Translations under genes and position numbers: made by a program
The notes under the pieces: model-generated
Databases searched by the model: none
What the model was told of the DNA's origin: nothing
What the model saw: only the letters and a program-made list of their open reading frames with translations
DNA from: VRUE01 sp963745915
Lineage (GTDB): Bacteria > Actinomycetota > Thermoleophilia > Solirubrobacterales > 70-9
Assembly: GCA_963745915.1 (NCBI GenBank)
Contig: CAVUZA010000002.1
Location: 1,054,001-1,118,000, forward strand
Direction: 5' to 3'
DNA: 64,000 bases
Shown: positions 17,370 through 26,209 of the stretch, one piece after another
How positions within the stretch are numbered: the first letter of the stretch is position 1
How the letters are laid out: the number at the start of each line of letters is the position of its first letter

Positions 17370-18848
17370 ATGGACACGAAGACCGATCGCACCCGCTGGC
17401 TCGCCCTCTACGTCCTCTGCGCGGGGATGCTGATGATCGTTCTCGACGCGACGATCGTCAACGTCGCCCTGCCTTCGATCCAGGACAGCCTCGACTTCTC
17501 GCAGAGCAACCTGGCCTGGGTCGTCAACGCCTACCTGATCCCCTTCGGCGGCCTGCTGCTGCTCGCCGGTCGCATGGGCGACCTGCTCGGCCAGCGCAAG
17601 GTCTTCCTGACCGGGCTGGCGATCTTCACCGTCGCCTCGCTCGTCTGCGCCGCCTCGGAGAGCCAGGAGATGCTGATCGGGGCGCGCTTCGTCCAGGGCA
17701 TCGGCGGGGCGCTCGCCTCGGCTGTGATCCTGGGGATGATCGTCACCATGTTCCCCGAGCCCGCCGAGCAGGCGAAGGCGATCGGGGTCTACGGCTTCGT
17801 CGCCTCAGCCGGCGGCTCGATCGGCCTGCTCGCCGGCGGCGCCCTGACCCAGGCGATCAGCTGGCACTGGATCTTCCTGATCAACCTGCCGATCGGGATC
17901 GCCACCGCCTACGGCGCCCTGCGCCTGGTCGCGAGCCGGCCCGGGATCGGCCTCGCTGCCGGCGCCGACATCCCCGGCGCCGCCCTGATCACGGCCTCGC
18001 TGATGATCGGCGTCTACACGATCCTCGGCATCACCGAGCACGGCTGGCTGGCGACCCAGACGGTCGTCCTGGCGCTGGTCTCCTTCGTCCTCGGCGCCGC
18101 CTTCATCTACCGCCAGGCGAAGATCGAGAACCCGCTGATGCCGCTGCGCCTCTTCCGCTCGCGCAACGTCGCCGGCGCCAACGCGATCCAGTCGCTGCTC
18201 GTCGCCGGCATGTTCGGGATGTTCTTCCTCGGCGCCCTGTACCTGCAGCGCGTGCTCGGCTACGACGCGCTCGAGGTCGGCCTCGCCTTCCTGCCGGCGA
18301 CGATCGTGATGGGCACGCTCTCGCTCGGCTTCTCGGAAAAGCTGATCATGCGCTTCGGCCCGCGCACGACCCTGATCCCCGGCGTGCTGGCGATCGCCGG
18401 CGGCCTGCTGCTCTTCGCCCGCACCCCGGTCGACGGCGAGTTCGCCACCGACCTGCTGGCGCCGATGCTGCTCGTCGGCGTCGGCGTCGGCACCGGCTTC
18501 CCGGCGCTGATGACCCTGGCGATGTCGGGGGCGACGCCGGAGGACTCGGGCCTCGCCTCCGGCCTGGTCAACACCAGCATGCAGGTCGGCGGCGCGATCG
18601 GCCTCGCCGTGCTCGCCACCCTGGCCAGCGAGCGCACCGCCAGCCAGCTCGACGCTGGCGCCGGGCAGCTCGCGGCGCTCAACTCCGGCTACCACCTCGC
18701 CTACCTCGTCGGCGCCGGCCTGGTGGCGATCGCCGCGGCGATCGCGATCGTGGTGCTGAAGCCGGCGCCGATGCCCTCGCCGGAGGAGATGGCGACGATG
18801 GCCGAGGCCCACGGCGGCGAGCCCGAGCCCGCCTACTCCGAGGCCTGA
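17370..18848 (+). CDS. MFS multidrug exporter, DHA2 (14-helix) family
   Basis: A 492-aa proton-coupled exporter. It begins with DATIVNVALPSIQ (motif D1 of DHA transporters) and has LAGRMGDLLGQRKVF (motif A), GARFVQGIGGALASAV (motif B) and the GSIGLLAGGAL motif C region. About fourteen helices are spread over the length, fitting the EmrB/QacA group. The acidic C-terminal tail is cytoplasmic. Probable drug or toxic-compound efflux, under control of the divergent HxlR regulator. Confidence 0.9.
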   Translation: MDTKTDRTRWLALYVLCAGMLMIVLDATIVNVALPSIQDSLDFSQSNLAWVVNAYLIPFGGLLLLAGRMGDLLGQRKVFLTGLAIFTVASLVCAASESQEMLIGARFVQGIGGALASAVILGMIVTMFPEPAEQAKAIGVYGFVASAGGSIGLLAGGALTQAISWHWIFLINLPIGIATAYGALRLVASRPGIGLAAGADIPGAALITASLMIGVYTILGITEHGWLATQTVVLALVSFVLGAAFIYRQAKIENPLMPLRLFRSRNVAGANAIQSLLVAGMFGMFFLGALYLQRVLGYDALEVGLAFLPATIVMGTLSLGFSEKLIMRFGPRTTLIPGVLAIAGGLLLFARTPVDGEFATDLLAPMLLVGVGVGTGFPALMTLAMSGATPEDSGLASGLVNTSMQVGGAIGLAVLATLASERTASQLDAGAGQLAALNSGYHLAYLVGAGLVAIAAAIAIVVLKPAPMPSPEEMATMAEAHGGEPEPAYSEA

Positions 18849-18869
18849 GCCCTCCCGCCCAGCCCCCGG

Positions 18870-18912
18870 GCGGTCGCCATTTCGTTCGCGTCGCGGATGG
18901 AATGGCGACCGC
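18870..18912. terminator. Inverted repeat between convergent genes
   Basis: GCGGTCGCCATT (18870-18881) pairs exactly with 18901-18912 around a 19-base loop. It lies between the convergent MFS and hydrolase 3' ends and may terminate both. Confidence 0.55.
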
Positions 18913-18917
18913 GGGCG

Positions 18918-19800
18918 CTACTCGAGCGGGAAGACGCCGCGCAGGGCGTGGGACATCTGGCGCGGGTCTTCGATCTGGGGGTAGTGGGCGAGCTCGGGCA
19001 GCTGGGTGACCGAGACCTCGGGGCGCAGGTCGCAGAGCGCGTCGAGGACTGCGGTGCTCGCCACCGGGTCGCGCAGGCCCCAGGCGAGGCTGAGCTCGCC
19101 GTACCAGTCGCGGATCGCGCCGTGCCAGCGCTCGGCATGCTCTTCGCGCTGGTCCATGTAGGAGATCAGCCGGTGGCCGAGCCGGTGGCCTCCCTGCTCG
19201 CGCAGCAGCGCCCACTGGTCGGCCGCCTCCTCGGCGCTCAGCGGGTGGGCCTCGGAGAAGACCGAGCCGAGCTGGTGGCGGAAGAAGCGCTCGCTGGAGA
19301 GGCGCGAGAGCAGCGGCCCGAAGCGGCTGCGCAGCAGGCGCTGACCGGGCGTCGGGCTGGCCCGCTCCAGCACCATGCTGCCGTTGAAGAGCATGATCCC
19401 CTCGATCCGGATCCCCAGGCTGCCGTCCAGCTCGCGCGCCATCAGCTCGTTGGCGACCGAGGTGCCCATGTCGTGGGCGAGGATGAAGACCCGCTCGCCC
19501 TCGGCGTAGCGGTGGACCAGTTCTTCGGTCAGGTCGGCCTGCGAGAAGAGGCTGTACTCGTCCTCGGGCGGCTTGTCGGAGAGGCCGAAGCCGAGGAAGT
19601 CGAAGGCGAGCAGGTTGCGCTTCGATTCGCAGACTGATCAGCTTGCGCCAGTCGAAGGAGCTGGACGGGAAGCCGTGCAGGAGCAGCAGCAGCGTGCCGC
19701 GGCCCGGCTGGCGGAAGACGTGGATCCGGTGGCCGTCGACCTCGGCGCTCTCGCCCGCCTCGCGCCAGGCCCTCACCCTGTTGCTTGGCTCGGCCGCCAC
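18918..19800 (-). pseudogene. Epoxide hydrolase/dehalogenase-like alpha/beta hydrolase, frameshifted
   Basis: The first 57 residues from the GTG at 19800 (LLLLLHGFPSSSFDWRKL) and the rest in the neighbouring frame (RNLLAFDFLGFGLSDKPP, then HDMGTSVANELMA with the Asp nucleophile elbow, and the C-terminal HYPQ segment) form one normal alpha/beta hydrolase of about 294 aa. The frame changes near 19625-19640, where a single base seems missing. It follows the other hydrolase gene by seven bases, so both are in one operon. Either a true pseudogene or an assembly indel. Confidence 0.75.
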
Positions 19801-19807
19801 GCTGCCC

Positions 19808-20650
19808 TCAGGCGAAGCGCTTGACGAACTCGAGCGCCCGCTCGGCGACCTCGCGCCAGCCGCTGTCGATCGTCAGCGTGTGCCCGCGGCCGGCGAACTC
19901 CGCGTGCTCGGTGACTCCCGGGTTGCGGCTCTGCTTCTTGAAGGCGGCCCTGCTCATCGCCGGCGGCACCGCGTGGTCCTTCTCGCCGGTGGTGATCAGC
20001 AGCGGCCCCCGCTCGGGGCTGGCGGTGTCGGCCCTGGTCTCGGCGCTCGGGTTGAGGTTGGCCATCGCCGCCTGGAAGAGCGGCTTGGCGGGCGCCGCGA
20101 CGTGGTGGGCCTCATACAGGCTGCGGGCCTCGGCCTCCGCGACCGCGTTGGCCCAGCTGTAGCGGTACTGGCCGAAGCTGAGGGTGATCGCCCGGCCCTT
20201 GTTGAGCGGGTTGCGCAGGGCCGGCAGCGCCGTGCGCAGGGCCGGCAACGGCAGCGGCAGGACGCCTTTGAACGGCGCCGGGTCGACCGCGACGGTGGCG
20301 GCGGAGAGCCCGCGCCCGGCGAGGATCTGGACCAGCAGGCCGCCGAAGGAGTGGCCGACCAGCGCCGGCTTGCGCTGCAGGCCGGCGATCGCCTCGGCGA
20401 AGTGGTCGGCGACCTGCGCCACGCCCTTGCCGGCGAGCGCCTGCGGGTTGGCCCGCGCCGCCTCGACCGTGTCCGGGTCGTCGGGCCATCCCGGCGCCAG
20501 CGGCGCGTAGCCGGCCTGCTCGAAGAGGTCGATCCAGCCCTGCCAGCTGCCGGGCAGCAGCCAGAGTCCGTGGACGAAGACGACGGGCGTCCGCCCGCTC
20601 GCGTTCGCCTTCTCGATCTGCGCCGCCTCGGACTGGGTGATCGTCGCCAT
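19808..20650 (-). CDS. Alpha/beta hydrolase
   Basis: A 280-aa soluble hydrolase. FVHGLWLLPGSW gives the oxyanion-hole loop, VGHSFGGLLVQ the nucleophilic Ser elbow, and ITTGEKDHAVP plus GRGHTLTIDSGW the acid and His of the triad. The ATG at 20650, after a purine-rich GGGGAGCGGGGA, is selected; longer extensions have no similarity. It resembles non-haem chloroperoxidase-type esterases. Substrate unknown. Confidence 0.85.
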   Translation of the reverse strand: MATITQSEAAQIEKANASGRTPVVFVHGLWLLPGSWQGWIDLFEQAGYAPLAPGWPDDPDTVEAARANPQALAGKGVAQVADHFAEAIAGLQRKPALVGHSFGGLLVQILAGRGLSAATVAVDPAPFKGVLPLPLPALRTALPALRNPLNKGRAITLSFGQYRYSWANAVAEAEARSLYEAHHVAAPAKPLFQAAMANLNPSAETRADTASPERGPLLITTGEKDHAVPPAMSRAAFKKQSRNPGVTEHAEFAGRGHTLTIDSGWREVAERALEFVKRFA

Positions 20651-20719
20651 TCCCCGCTCCCCGGTTGAAAGTTTCCTCGCATCGTCAAATGGACGAGCGA
20701 TTCGGTCGATCAAGCGTCC

Positions 20720-21738
20720 ATGATCGCATCCCGAAGTACATCGAGCCCGGCGGGAAGGATTTCCGCTCTGACCGTCTCCCTCCTCGCCTGCGCCGCCGTC
20801 TGGCTGGCCCCCGCCGCCGCCGCGGCGCCGGAAGGCGAAGGGCCGCCGCCGCCCGAACTGGCCTTCGAACCCGGCGGCCACGACTTCGGCCTGCAGCCGG
20901 CGAACGGCTACGGCGGCGAAGCGAACTTCCAGCTGCGCAACGTCGGCGAGGTCTCCGTGCAGGTCTACTCGGTCGAAATATCCGGCGGCAACGGTGCCTT
21001 CTGGACCGGCGGCGGCAACTGCTGGGGCGCCTACCTCAACCCGGGCGACACCTGTTCGCCCAGGTCCACTTCGGGCCCAACGACGAAACCGAATACCACG
21101 CCCAGCTGCGCGCCAGCTCCGACTACGGCACCAGCTTCAACGCCGAGCTCAGCGGCGAAGGCGGCCGCGCCGCCCTCACCCCGTCGAGCGAGCCGACCAA
21201 CTTCGGCTCGGTCCCGGTCGGCGGCGAGCCGGTGGTGCGCACGATCGACGTCACCAACACCGGCCGGATCGGCGGCGCCGTCTTCATCGCCGTGATCTCC
21301 GGCGGCGCCGTGGGCAGCTTCCACCTGCTCGACGAGAACTGCACCGGGGTGTTGCTCGCGCCCGGCGCCACCTGCAACGCCGAGGTCAGCTTCCAGCCGC
21401 TCAGCACCGGCTCCAAGACCGCCCACTTCAGCCTCTTCGGCGAAAGCGACGGCGGCACCCAGATCACCCTCAGCGGCGTCGGGCTGCCGGCGCTGCCGGT
21501 CGCCGAGCAGGGCGCCGAGCCTGCCGCGGCCGTAGCGTCACGGCCGGCGAAGTCGAACGGCAGGGCCAAGGCCCGCGCCCAGGCCCGGGCGAAGGCCCGT
21601 GCGCACGCCCGGGCGAAGGCCCGCGCCCGCATCCGCGCCAAGCGCCGCCGCGCCCGCATCCGGCTGCGCCAGCGTCACCGCCGCGCCCTGCGCCGCCAGC
21701 GCCAGCAGCTGCTCGCCCAGCTGCGCGCCGACCGCTGA
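20720..21738 (+). pseudogene. Secreted choice-of-anchor D/ASH-type domain protein, frameshifted
   Basis: A signal peptide (about residues 1-36, ACAAVWLAPAAAAA) is followed by two tandem Ig-like ASH-type repeats: FEPGGHDFGLQPANGYGG with FQLRNVGE and PGDTC, then TNFGSVPVGGEPVVRTI, VTNTGRIGG and APGATC, FQP. These extracytoplasmic repeats end in an extremely Arg/Ala-rich tail of about 60 residues. The first repeat and the second are in different frames; the change falls near 21055 after GDTCS, consistent with one lost base. Function unknown; decay or assembly error. Confidence 0.7.
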
Positions 21739-21746
21739 CCCGTCCC

Positions 21747-21782
21747 CGCTCGCCCCGGCCTATCCCTGGGCCGGGGCGAGCG
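21747..21782. terminator. Perfect 14-bp hairpin between convergent genes
   Basis: Arms 21747-21760 and 21769-21782 with an 8-base loop, just after the anchor-protein stop and reaching into the last codons of the convergent BacA-like gene. Likely a bidirectional terminator. Confidence 0.65.
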
Positions 21783-22395
21783 CCGGGGCGCGGTCCTCGC
21801 CGCCGGCGAAGAGGTGGGTCGAGGGGATCCCGATCACCTCGCCGCGGAAGCGCTTCTCGCGGCCGTAGACGACCCAGGTCGTGTCGACTTCACCGATGTC
21901 GAGGTCGAGGCGCAGCTCGTCGGCGTGCTCCTCGACGTGCTCCATGTGGGTCAGCCCCGAGTCGTACTCGCCGCGCAGCAGCTCTTCGGCGACGATCGGC
22001 TTGGAGGCGACGTCGATCACCTGCTCCCAGCGCGAGAGGTCGACGTAGCCCTTGGTCGCCGGCACGATCCCGAGCGAGCGCGGCCGCTCGACCTCGCGGC
22101 GGCTGAGCAGGACGAGGTGCTTGGTCGGGAAGATGAAGGTGTCGACGACGAAGACCTGGCGCCAGTGCCGCTCGGTGATCTCGTGCACCCTGGGGTGGGC
22201 GCTGCACTGGACGAGGAACGTGTTGGGGCGGTCGCGGACCCGGTCGATGCCGGCGAAGAAGTCGGTGGTCAGCTCGATCTCGTAGTCCTCGACCCCCTGG
22301 TAGGCGAGGTAGCGCTCGGCCGCGCGCTCGTGGCAGGTCCCCTCCGGGCCGAGGGTGATGACCGTGAGCCGTCCGTCTCCGCTGTCCGTCGCCAT
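21760..22395 (-). CDS. BacA-like prephenate decarboxylase/dehydratase-type protein
   Basis: A 211-aa protein with the ligand-binding half of prephenate dehydratase (TLGPEGTCHERAAERYL, then VPATKGYVDLSRWEQVIDV). In size and order it is nearer to the BacA group (prephenate decarboxylase of bacilysin-type pathways) than to PheA, since it has no ACT domain. No other bacilysin or anticapsin genes are nearby, so the reaction is uncertain. The ATG at 22395 is preferred over an in-frame TTG 12 bases upstream. Confidence 0.6.
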   Translation of the reverse strand: MATDSGDGRLTVITLGPEGTCHERAAERYLAYQGVEDYEIELTTDFFAGIDRVRDRPNTFLVQCSAHPRVHEITERHWRQVFVVDTFIFPTKHLVLLSRREVERPRSLGIVPATKGYVDLSRWEQVIDVASKPIVAEELLRGEYDSGLTHMEHVEEHADELRLDLDIGEVDTTWVVYGREKRFRGEVIGIPSTHLFAGGEDRAPALAPAQG

Positions 22396-22431
22396 GCCGA
22401 CCTGCAAGGCTAGGCGATCAGACAGGATTTC

Positions 22432-22794
22432 TCAATCGGAGGTCCCGTCGGGCTCGAGCATGAAGAGCTCGACCGCGACGTCGGGGTCGACGTGGACCTG
22501 GCTCATGTAGGCGCAGACGGTGCGGCCGGTCGCCTGCTCGACGATCTCGGTGAACTGTTCCTCCATCGCCTGCTGGAAGGTGCGGCGGAAGGCCTCGACC
22601 GCCTCGCTCTCGCCGCGCGCGAGCAGGGTCTCCTCGACCTTGGTGAAGCCGTTCCAGAGCACGCAGACGACGAGGTCGCCGGCGAAGTGGGTCTTCGCCA
22701 TCGTCGGGCCGCGGCCGTAGAAGCGCATGTGTAGGTGGGCGAGGCCATCCGAGATGGTCGCCTGCGCCGCCCCCTTGGAGTGCTCCGATTCCAA
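22432..22794 (-). CDS. MpsC/DUF2294-family protein, paralog 1
   Basis: A 120-aa protein of the DUF2294 (MpsC-like) family: HMRFYGRGPTMAKTHFAGDL, VCVLWNGFTKVEETLLARGE, FQQAMEEQFTEIVEQATGR and HVDPDVAVELFMLEPDG. MpsC-like proteins are associated with sodium/bicarbonate-linked membrane systems in some Firmicutes, but their own activity is not established. A TTG start at 22794 with AAGGAG seven bases ahead fits the family length; an ATG at 22824 is possible. It is the first of three paralogs within 1.5 kb. Confidence 0.75.
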   Translation of the reverse strand: MESEHSKGAAQATISDGLAHLHMRFYGRGPTMAKTHFAGDLVVCVLWNGFTKVEETLLARGESEAVEAFRRTFQQAMEEQFTEIVEQATGRTVCAYMSQVHVDPDVAVELFMLEPDGTSD

Positions 22795-23105
22795 GCACCG
22801 CTCCTTCTCCGCCCCTCTTCGCATAGGCGCCGAATGGGAAGAGTTGCGGCGAGCCCTTCCGGCGTTCCCAGACGGTACCACCACTGGCTCTATTCCTGCG
22901 AACTTAGTAGGCTGGTGCTCCGACCGATCACACGGGCCAGCGCGCACGACTTGGAAAACGAGCTGACTGGACGGCGAGGGACATCGGAGCCAGCGCCGTC
23001 TGTGCAGGAGTCGCGCGAGGAGCGATTGAGGTTGGCACTCAAACTCAGCCGGTGTCGCGATCTTCGCGTCTGCGGTGCCGGCCCTGGCGCGGAACTGGAG
23101 CGGCG

Positions 23106-23474
23106 ATGGTCGGGAAAGAAAATCCACGGGGCAGTCACTCGCTGGTAGACCTGTCCAACGCGATGGTCGCCCTGCACCGCCGCCACTTCGGCCGCGGCCC
23201 GGGCGCGGCGAAGAGCTTCGTCACCGACGAGATGGCCGTCTGCGTGCTCAGCGACATCTACACCCAGGTGGAGAAAACGCTGATCGGCGCCGGCCAGGCC
23301 GAGCACGTGCGGCGCACGCGGGGCCTGCACCAGGAGGCGCTCGAAGACGACTACAAGACCTGCGTCGAAGAGGTCATGGGCCGCCCGGTGGTCGCCTTCC
23401 TCAGCGTCGTCCACGTCGAACCCGACGTCGCGATCGACATCTTCCTCTTCGGCGGCGAGGCCGAGACGGCCTAG
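23106..23474 (+). CDS. MpsC/DUF2294-family protein, paralog 2
   Basis: A 122-aa paralog on the opposite strand: LHRRHFGRGPGAAKSFVTDE, VCVLSDIYTQVEKTLIGAGQ, EEVMGRPVVAFLSVVHVEPD. The ATG follows a GGAG. It is divergent from paralog 1 and convergent with paralog 3, whose stop codon overlaps its own by two to four bases. The three proteins differ enough (roughly half the residues) that the duplication is old. Confidence 0.75.
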   Translation: MVGKENPRGSHSLVDLSNAMVALHRRHFGRGPGAAKSFVTDEMAVCVLSDIYTQVEKTLIGAGQAEHVRRTRGLHQEALEDDYKTCVEEVMGRPVVAFLSVVHVEPDVAIDIFLFGGEAETA

Positions 23475-23878
23475 GGCGAGTTGGCGACGCCGACCTCGTC
23501 GTCGTGATCGCCGTCGGCGTCCTCGAAGAAGAAGAACTCGAGCGCCAGGTTGGAGTCGATGTCGACCTGGCTGAGGAAGACGCGCACCTTGCGCCCGGTG
23601 ATCCGCTCGACGACCGCGATGAACTCGGCTTCGACCGCGTCCTGGAACTTGCGCCGCGTGTCGCGCACGTGCTCGCCGGAGCCGGCTTCGACCAGGGTCC
23701 GCTCAGCGGTGGTGAAGACTTCCTCGAGCACGCAGAAGGCGTAGTCGCTGTGCAGGTAGCTGCGCGCCTTGGTCGGTCCGCGCCCGTACAGGCGCGCGTG
23801 AAGCTGAACTATCTCCCGCGATAGCTGGGATACGAGTTCCCCTCGGGCAGGGCTTTCTGGTGGGTCGGGACGATCCAA
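23471..23878 (-). CDS. MpsC/DUF2294-family protein, paralog 3
   Basis: A 135-aa paralog: LHARLYGRGPTKARSYLHSD, FCVLEEVFTTAERTLVEAGS, VERITGRKVRVFLSQVDIDS, with an acidic tail (EDADGDHDDE). The TTG at 23878 has AGGAG seven bases upstream, the same start arrangement as paralog 1. Function unknown. Confidence 0.72.
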   Translation of the reverse strand: MDRPDPPESPARGELVSQLSREIVQLHARLYGRGPTKARSYLHSDYAFCVLEEVFTTAERTLVEAGSGEHVRDTRRKFQDAVEAEFIAVVERITGRKVRVFLSQVDIDSNLALEFFFFEDADGDHDDEVGVANSP

Positions 23879-24181
23879 GCGACGGCTCCTGTACGCGTTG
23901 CTTCTGGCGAGGGGTACGCAAAGCTCTTGCGCCCGCTTTCCGCCGCGGAGCCGTTTGCCCTGGCTTCGTATCTATCGCACCCTGCGCCGCAGCCTGGTGA
24001 CTGCAGCGCCTGGCTCACGCTCGGCGCCGCCAGGGCACTCGAGCACGGAGAGCATACCGCGGCGCGCAGCAGTTGCGATTCCTTGTAGATATCCAACCGT
24101 TCCCGTTCGATACTCCAATCGCCGCGAAGCGAACGCGAGGCGGGCCGGGATGCCGCACCCTCCGCCCGGCATAATCGCGCC
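23879..24181. other. Intergenic region, no gene recognised
   Basis: About 300 bases between the divergent paralog 3 and cupin genes. It must hold both promoters. A stretch near 24085-24120 is relatively A/T-rich. I see no ORF with a ribosome site, and no clear repeat or RNA fold. Confidence 0.4.
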
Positions 24182-24607
24182 ATGGCCCACCGGGTGCTGC
24201 GCGCCGGCGACGCCCACTGGCGTCCCTCGAACCAGATGTCGGTCCTCAACACCGACCTCGGCAAGCAGCTCGGGGCGAGCGCGCTGGGGATGCGGCTCTG
24301 GCGGCTGAAACCCGGCCAGGCCTCGACCCGCCACCGCCACCTCGAGCAGGAGGAGCTCTACCTGCTGCTCGAGGGCGAGGGACGGGCGCGGGTCGACGGC
24401 GAGCTGCTGACGCTGGAGCCGCTCGACGCGCTGCTGGTCGAGCCCGACTCGACCCGCCAGCTCTTCAACGACACCGGCGCGGACCAGCTCTGGCTCGTCG
24501 CCGGCGCCCCGCCGGAGCTCGCCAACACGCTGGAGATGAGCGAGCAGCAGCTGCGCTCGCTCTATCCCGACGGCCCGCAGGCGCTGCCGCCCGAGCTGGC
24601 CGGCTGA
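24182..24607 (+). CDS. Cupin-domain protein
   Basis: A 141-aa single-domain cupin. Motif 1 is KPGQASTRHRHLEQEELYLLLEG (metal-binding His/His/Glu; first part KPGQASTRHRHLEQEEL) and motif 2 is LDALLVEPDSTRQLFNDTG, where the usual second His is replaced, so metal binding may be incomplete. Such proteins serve as small-molecule binders or isomerases. It stands alone before a cupredoxin lipoprotein gene. Substrate not inferable. Confidence 0.78.
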   Translation: MAHRVLRAGDAHWRPSNQMSVLNTDLGKQLGASALGMRLWRLKPGQASTRHRHLEQEELYLLLEGEGRARVDGELLTLEPLDALLVEPDSTRQLFNDTGADQLWLVAGAPPELANTLEMSEQQLRSLYPDGPQALPPELAG

Positions 24608-24666
24608 TCTGCGCTGAATATCGCAGCCGCCTGGTTCGGAGATGACGATGGTGGGTACACCGGGGC

Positions 24667-25101
24667 ATGAGAACTCGAGGGGCGATCGCCCTGCCGATGT
24701 TGATCCTGGCTCTGACGCTCGCAGCATGCGGCGGCGGCTCCGACACGACGACGACCAGCGAAGCCCCCGCCGCGGGCGACTCGGGCGCGGCGGCGCCCAG
24801 CGGCGAAGGCTCGACCAACGCGCCGGCGCCGAGCGGCGACGCGGTGCGCTCGGCCAAGGTCGAGATCGTCGACTTCGCCTACCGGCCGCAGACGGTGACG
24901 ATCGAGGCCGGCGGCAAGGTGATCTGGCAGAACGAAGGCCCCTCCGAGCACACCGCGACCCTCGACGACGGCAGCTTCAGCACCGGCACCCTGGCGGAAG
25001 GCAAGCTCAAGTCGGAGTCCTTCAAGCGGCCCGGCACCTACACCTACCACTGCGAGATCCACCCGCAGATGACCGGCACGGTCGAGGTCGTCGAAGGCTG
25101 A
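24667..25101 (+). CDS. Cupredoxin (plastocyanin-like) lipoprotein
   Basis: A 144-aa exported copper protein. The signal sequence ends in a lipobox LTLAAC (Cys near residue 21), then a Ser/Thr/Ala/Gly-rich linker (about 25-60). The cupredoxin domain carries FAYRPQTVTIEAGGKVIWQN, EHTATLDDG and YHCEIHPQMTGTVEVVEG, giving type-1 copper ligands His, Cys, His, Met. It is a membrane-anchored periplasmic-face electron carrier or copper-binding protein; the partner is unknown. Confidence 0.9.
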   Translation: MRTRGAIALPMLILALTLAACGGGSDTTTTSEAPAAGDSGAAAPSGEGSTNAPAPSGDAVRSAKVEIVDFAYRPQTVTIEAGGKVIWQNEGPSEHTATLDDGSFSTGTLAEGKLKSESFKRPGTYTYHCEIHPQMTGTVEVVEG

Positions 25102-25116
25102 GCGCGACGCCGGCGC

Positions 25117-26136
25117 TCAGGCCGCGGCGAGGGCGCGGCCGGTGTCGGCGATCATCTGCGCCGGCGGGCGCTGGCTCCAGCCCAGCCGCGATTCGGCCTT
25201 CTCGCTGGTGTACTCGGTCTTTTCGCTGAGCTGGTTGGTGACCGAGCGGATGCCGGAGTCGAAGAGGCCGGCGAGGCGGACGAGCAGGTCCGGCAGGTTG
25301 CGGGTCGGCACCTTGGCCGCCCCCTCGCCGAGCTGCTCGCGCAGGATCGCGGCGACTTCCGACATCCAGAAGAAGGGCCCGGCGGCGATGAAGCGCTCGC
25401 CGCCGCCGGCCGGGTCGGTCATCGCCCGCAGCTGCAGCTCGGCGACGTCGCGCACGTCGACGAAGCTGAAGCCGATCCGCGGGATGCCCGGGATGCCGCC
25501 GAGCAGGCGGGCCACCGCCTGCAGCGAGAAGGAGTAGTCGTCGGCCATCAGCGGCGGGCCGAGGATCGCGCTGGGGTTGACCGTGGCGAGCCGCTCGCGG
25601 GCGCCGCGCTCCTCGGCCAGCGCCCAGGCGGCGCGCTCGGCGATCGTCTTCGAGCGCACGTAGGGCGTCAGCCCCGGCCGGTCGGGGTCGGTCCAGTCCT
25701 CCTCGCTCAGCGGCCGCGGGGCGCCGCCCCGGCTGCCGCGGACGGCGGCGACCGAGGAGGTGACGACGACCCGCTCGGCACCCTCGTCGAGCGCCGTGCC
25801 GAGCACGCGCCTGGTGCCTTCGCGGGCGGGGACGATCAGCTCGTCGGGGTCCTTGGGCTGGGCCGGCGGGAAGGGCGAGGCGACGTGCAGCACGTAGCGG
25901 CAGCCGGCGACCGCCTCGGCCCAGCCGGCGTCGGCGCCGAGGTCGGCGGCGAGCACCGTGAGCCTGTCGTCGGCGGTGACCTGCGTCCCGACCGCGGCCC
26001 GCACTTCCGCCTCACGGGCCAGGTCGCGCACCGTGGTCCGCACCCGGTAGCCCCGCTGCAGCAGGGCGACGACGCACCAGCCGCCGAGGAACCCGGACCC
26101 CCCGGTGACCAGAACCGTGTCTTCGCCTGCGCTCAT
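25117..26136 (-). CDS. Extended SDR, dihydroflavonol-4-reductase-like
   Basis: A 339-aa NAD(P)-dependent reductase. VLVTGGSGFLGGWCVVALLQ is the Rossmann glycine motif, YVLHVASPF and VVTSSVAAVRG the central strands, and YVRSKTIAE the catalytic Tyr-xxx-Lys. Its closest family by motif is the dihydroflavonol-reductase-like group, which reduces aldehydes or ketones. The ATG at 26136 is used, with GGGAG nine bases upstream. The R2 palindrome lies just upstream of this start. Confidence 0.85.
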   Translation of the reverse strand: MSAGEDTVLVTGGSGFLGGWCVVALLQRGYRVRTTVRDLAREAEVRAAVGTQVTADDRLTVLAADLGADAGWAEAVAGCRYVLHVASPFPPAQPKDPDELIVPAREGTRRVLGTALDEGAERVVVTSSVAAVRGSRGGAPRPLSEEDWTDPDRPGLTPYVRSKTIAERAAWALAEERGARERLATVNPSAILGPPLMADDYSFSLQAVARLLGGIPGIPRIGFSFVDVRDVAELQLRAMTDPAGGGERFIAAGPFFWMSEVAAILREQLGEGAAKVPTRNLPDLLVRLAGLFDSGIRSVTNQLSEKTEYTSEKAESRLGWSQRPPAQMIADTGRALAAA

Positions 26137-26151
26137 CTCCAAATCTCCCGT

Positions 26152-26196
26152 TCCGGTGCGCTTTATGTACCCGTAGGGTCCAAAAGGCGCACCGGA
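26152..26196. repeat. Palindromic element R2, copy a
   Basis: A 45-base imperfect palindrome (arms TCCGGTGCGC... and complement, centre GTA at 26173-26175) lies between two leftward genes. Its reverse complement matches 48406-48450 at all bases except the three in the centre. Confidence 0.85.
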
Positions 26197-26209
26197 AGCT
26201 CAGCGAACC

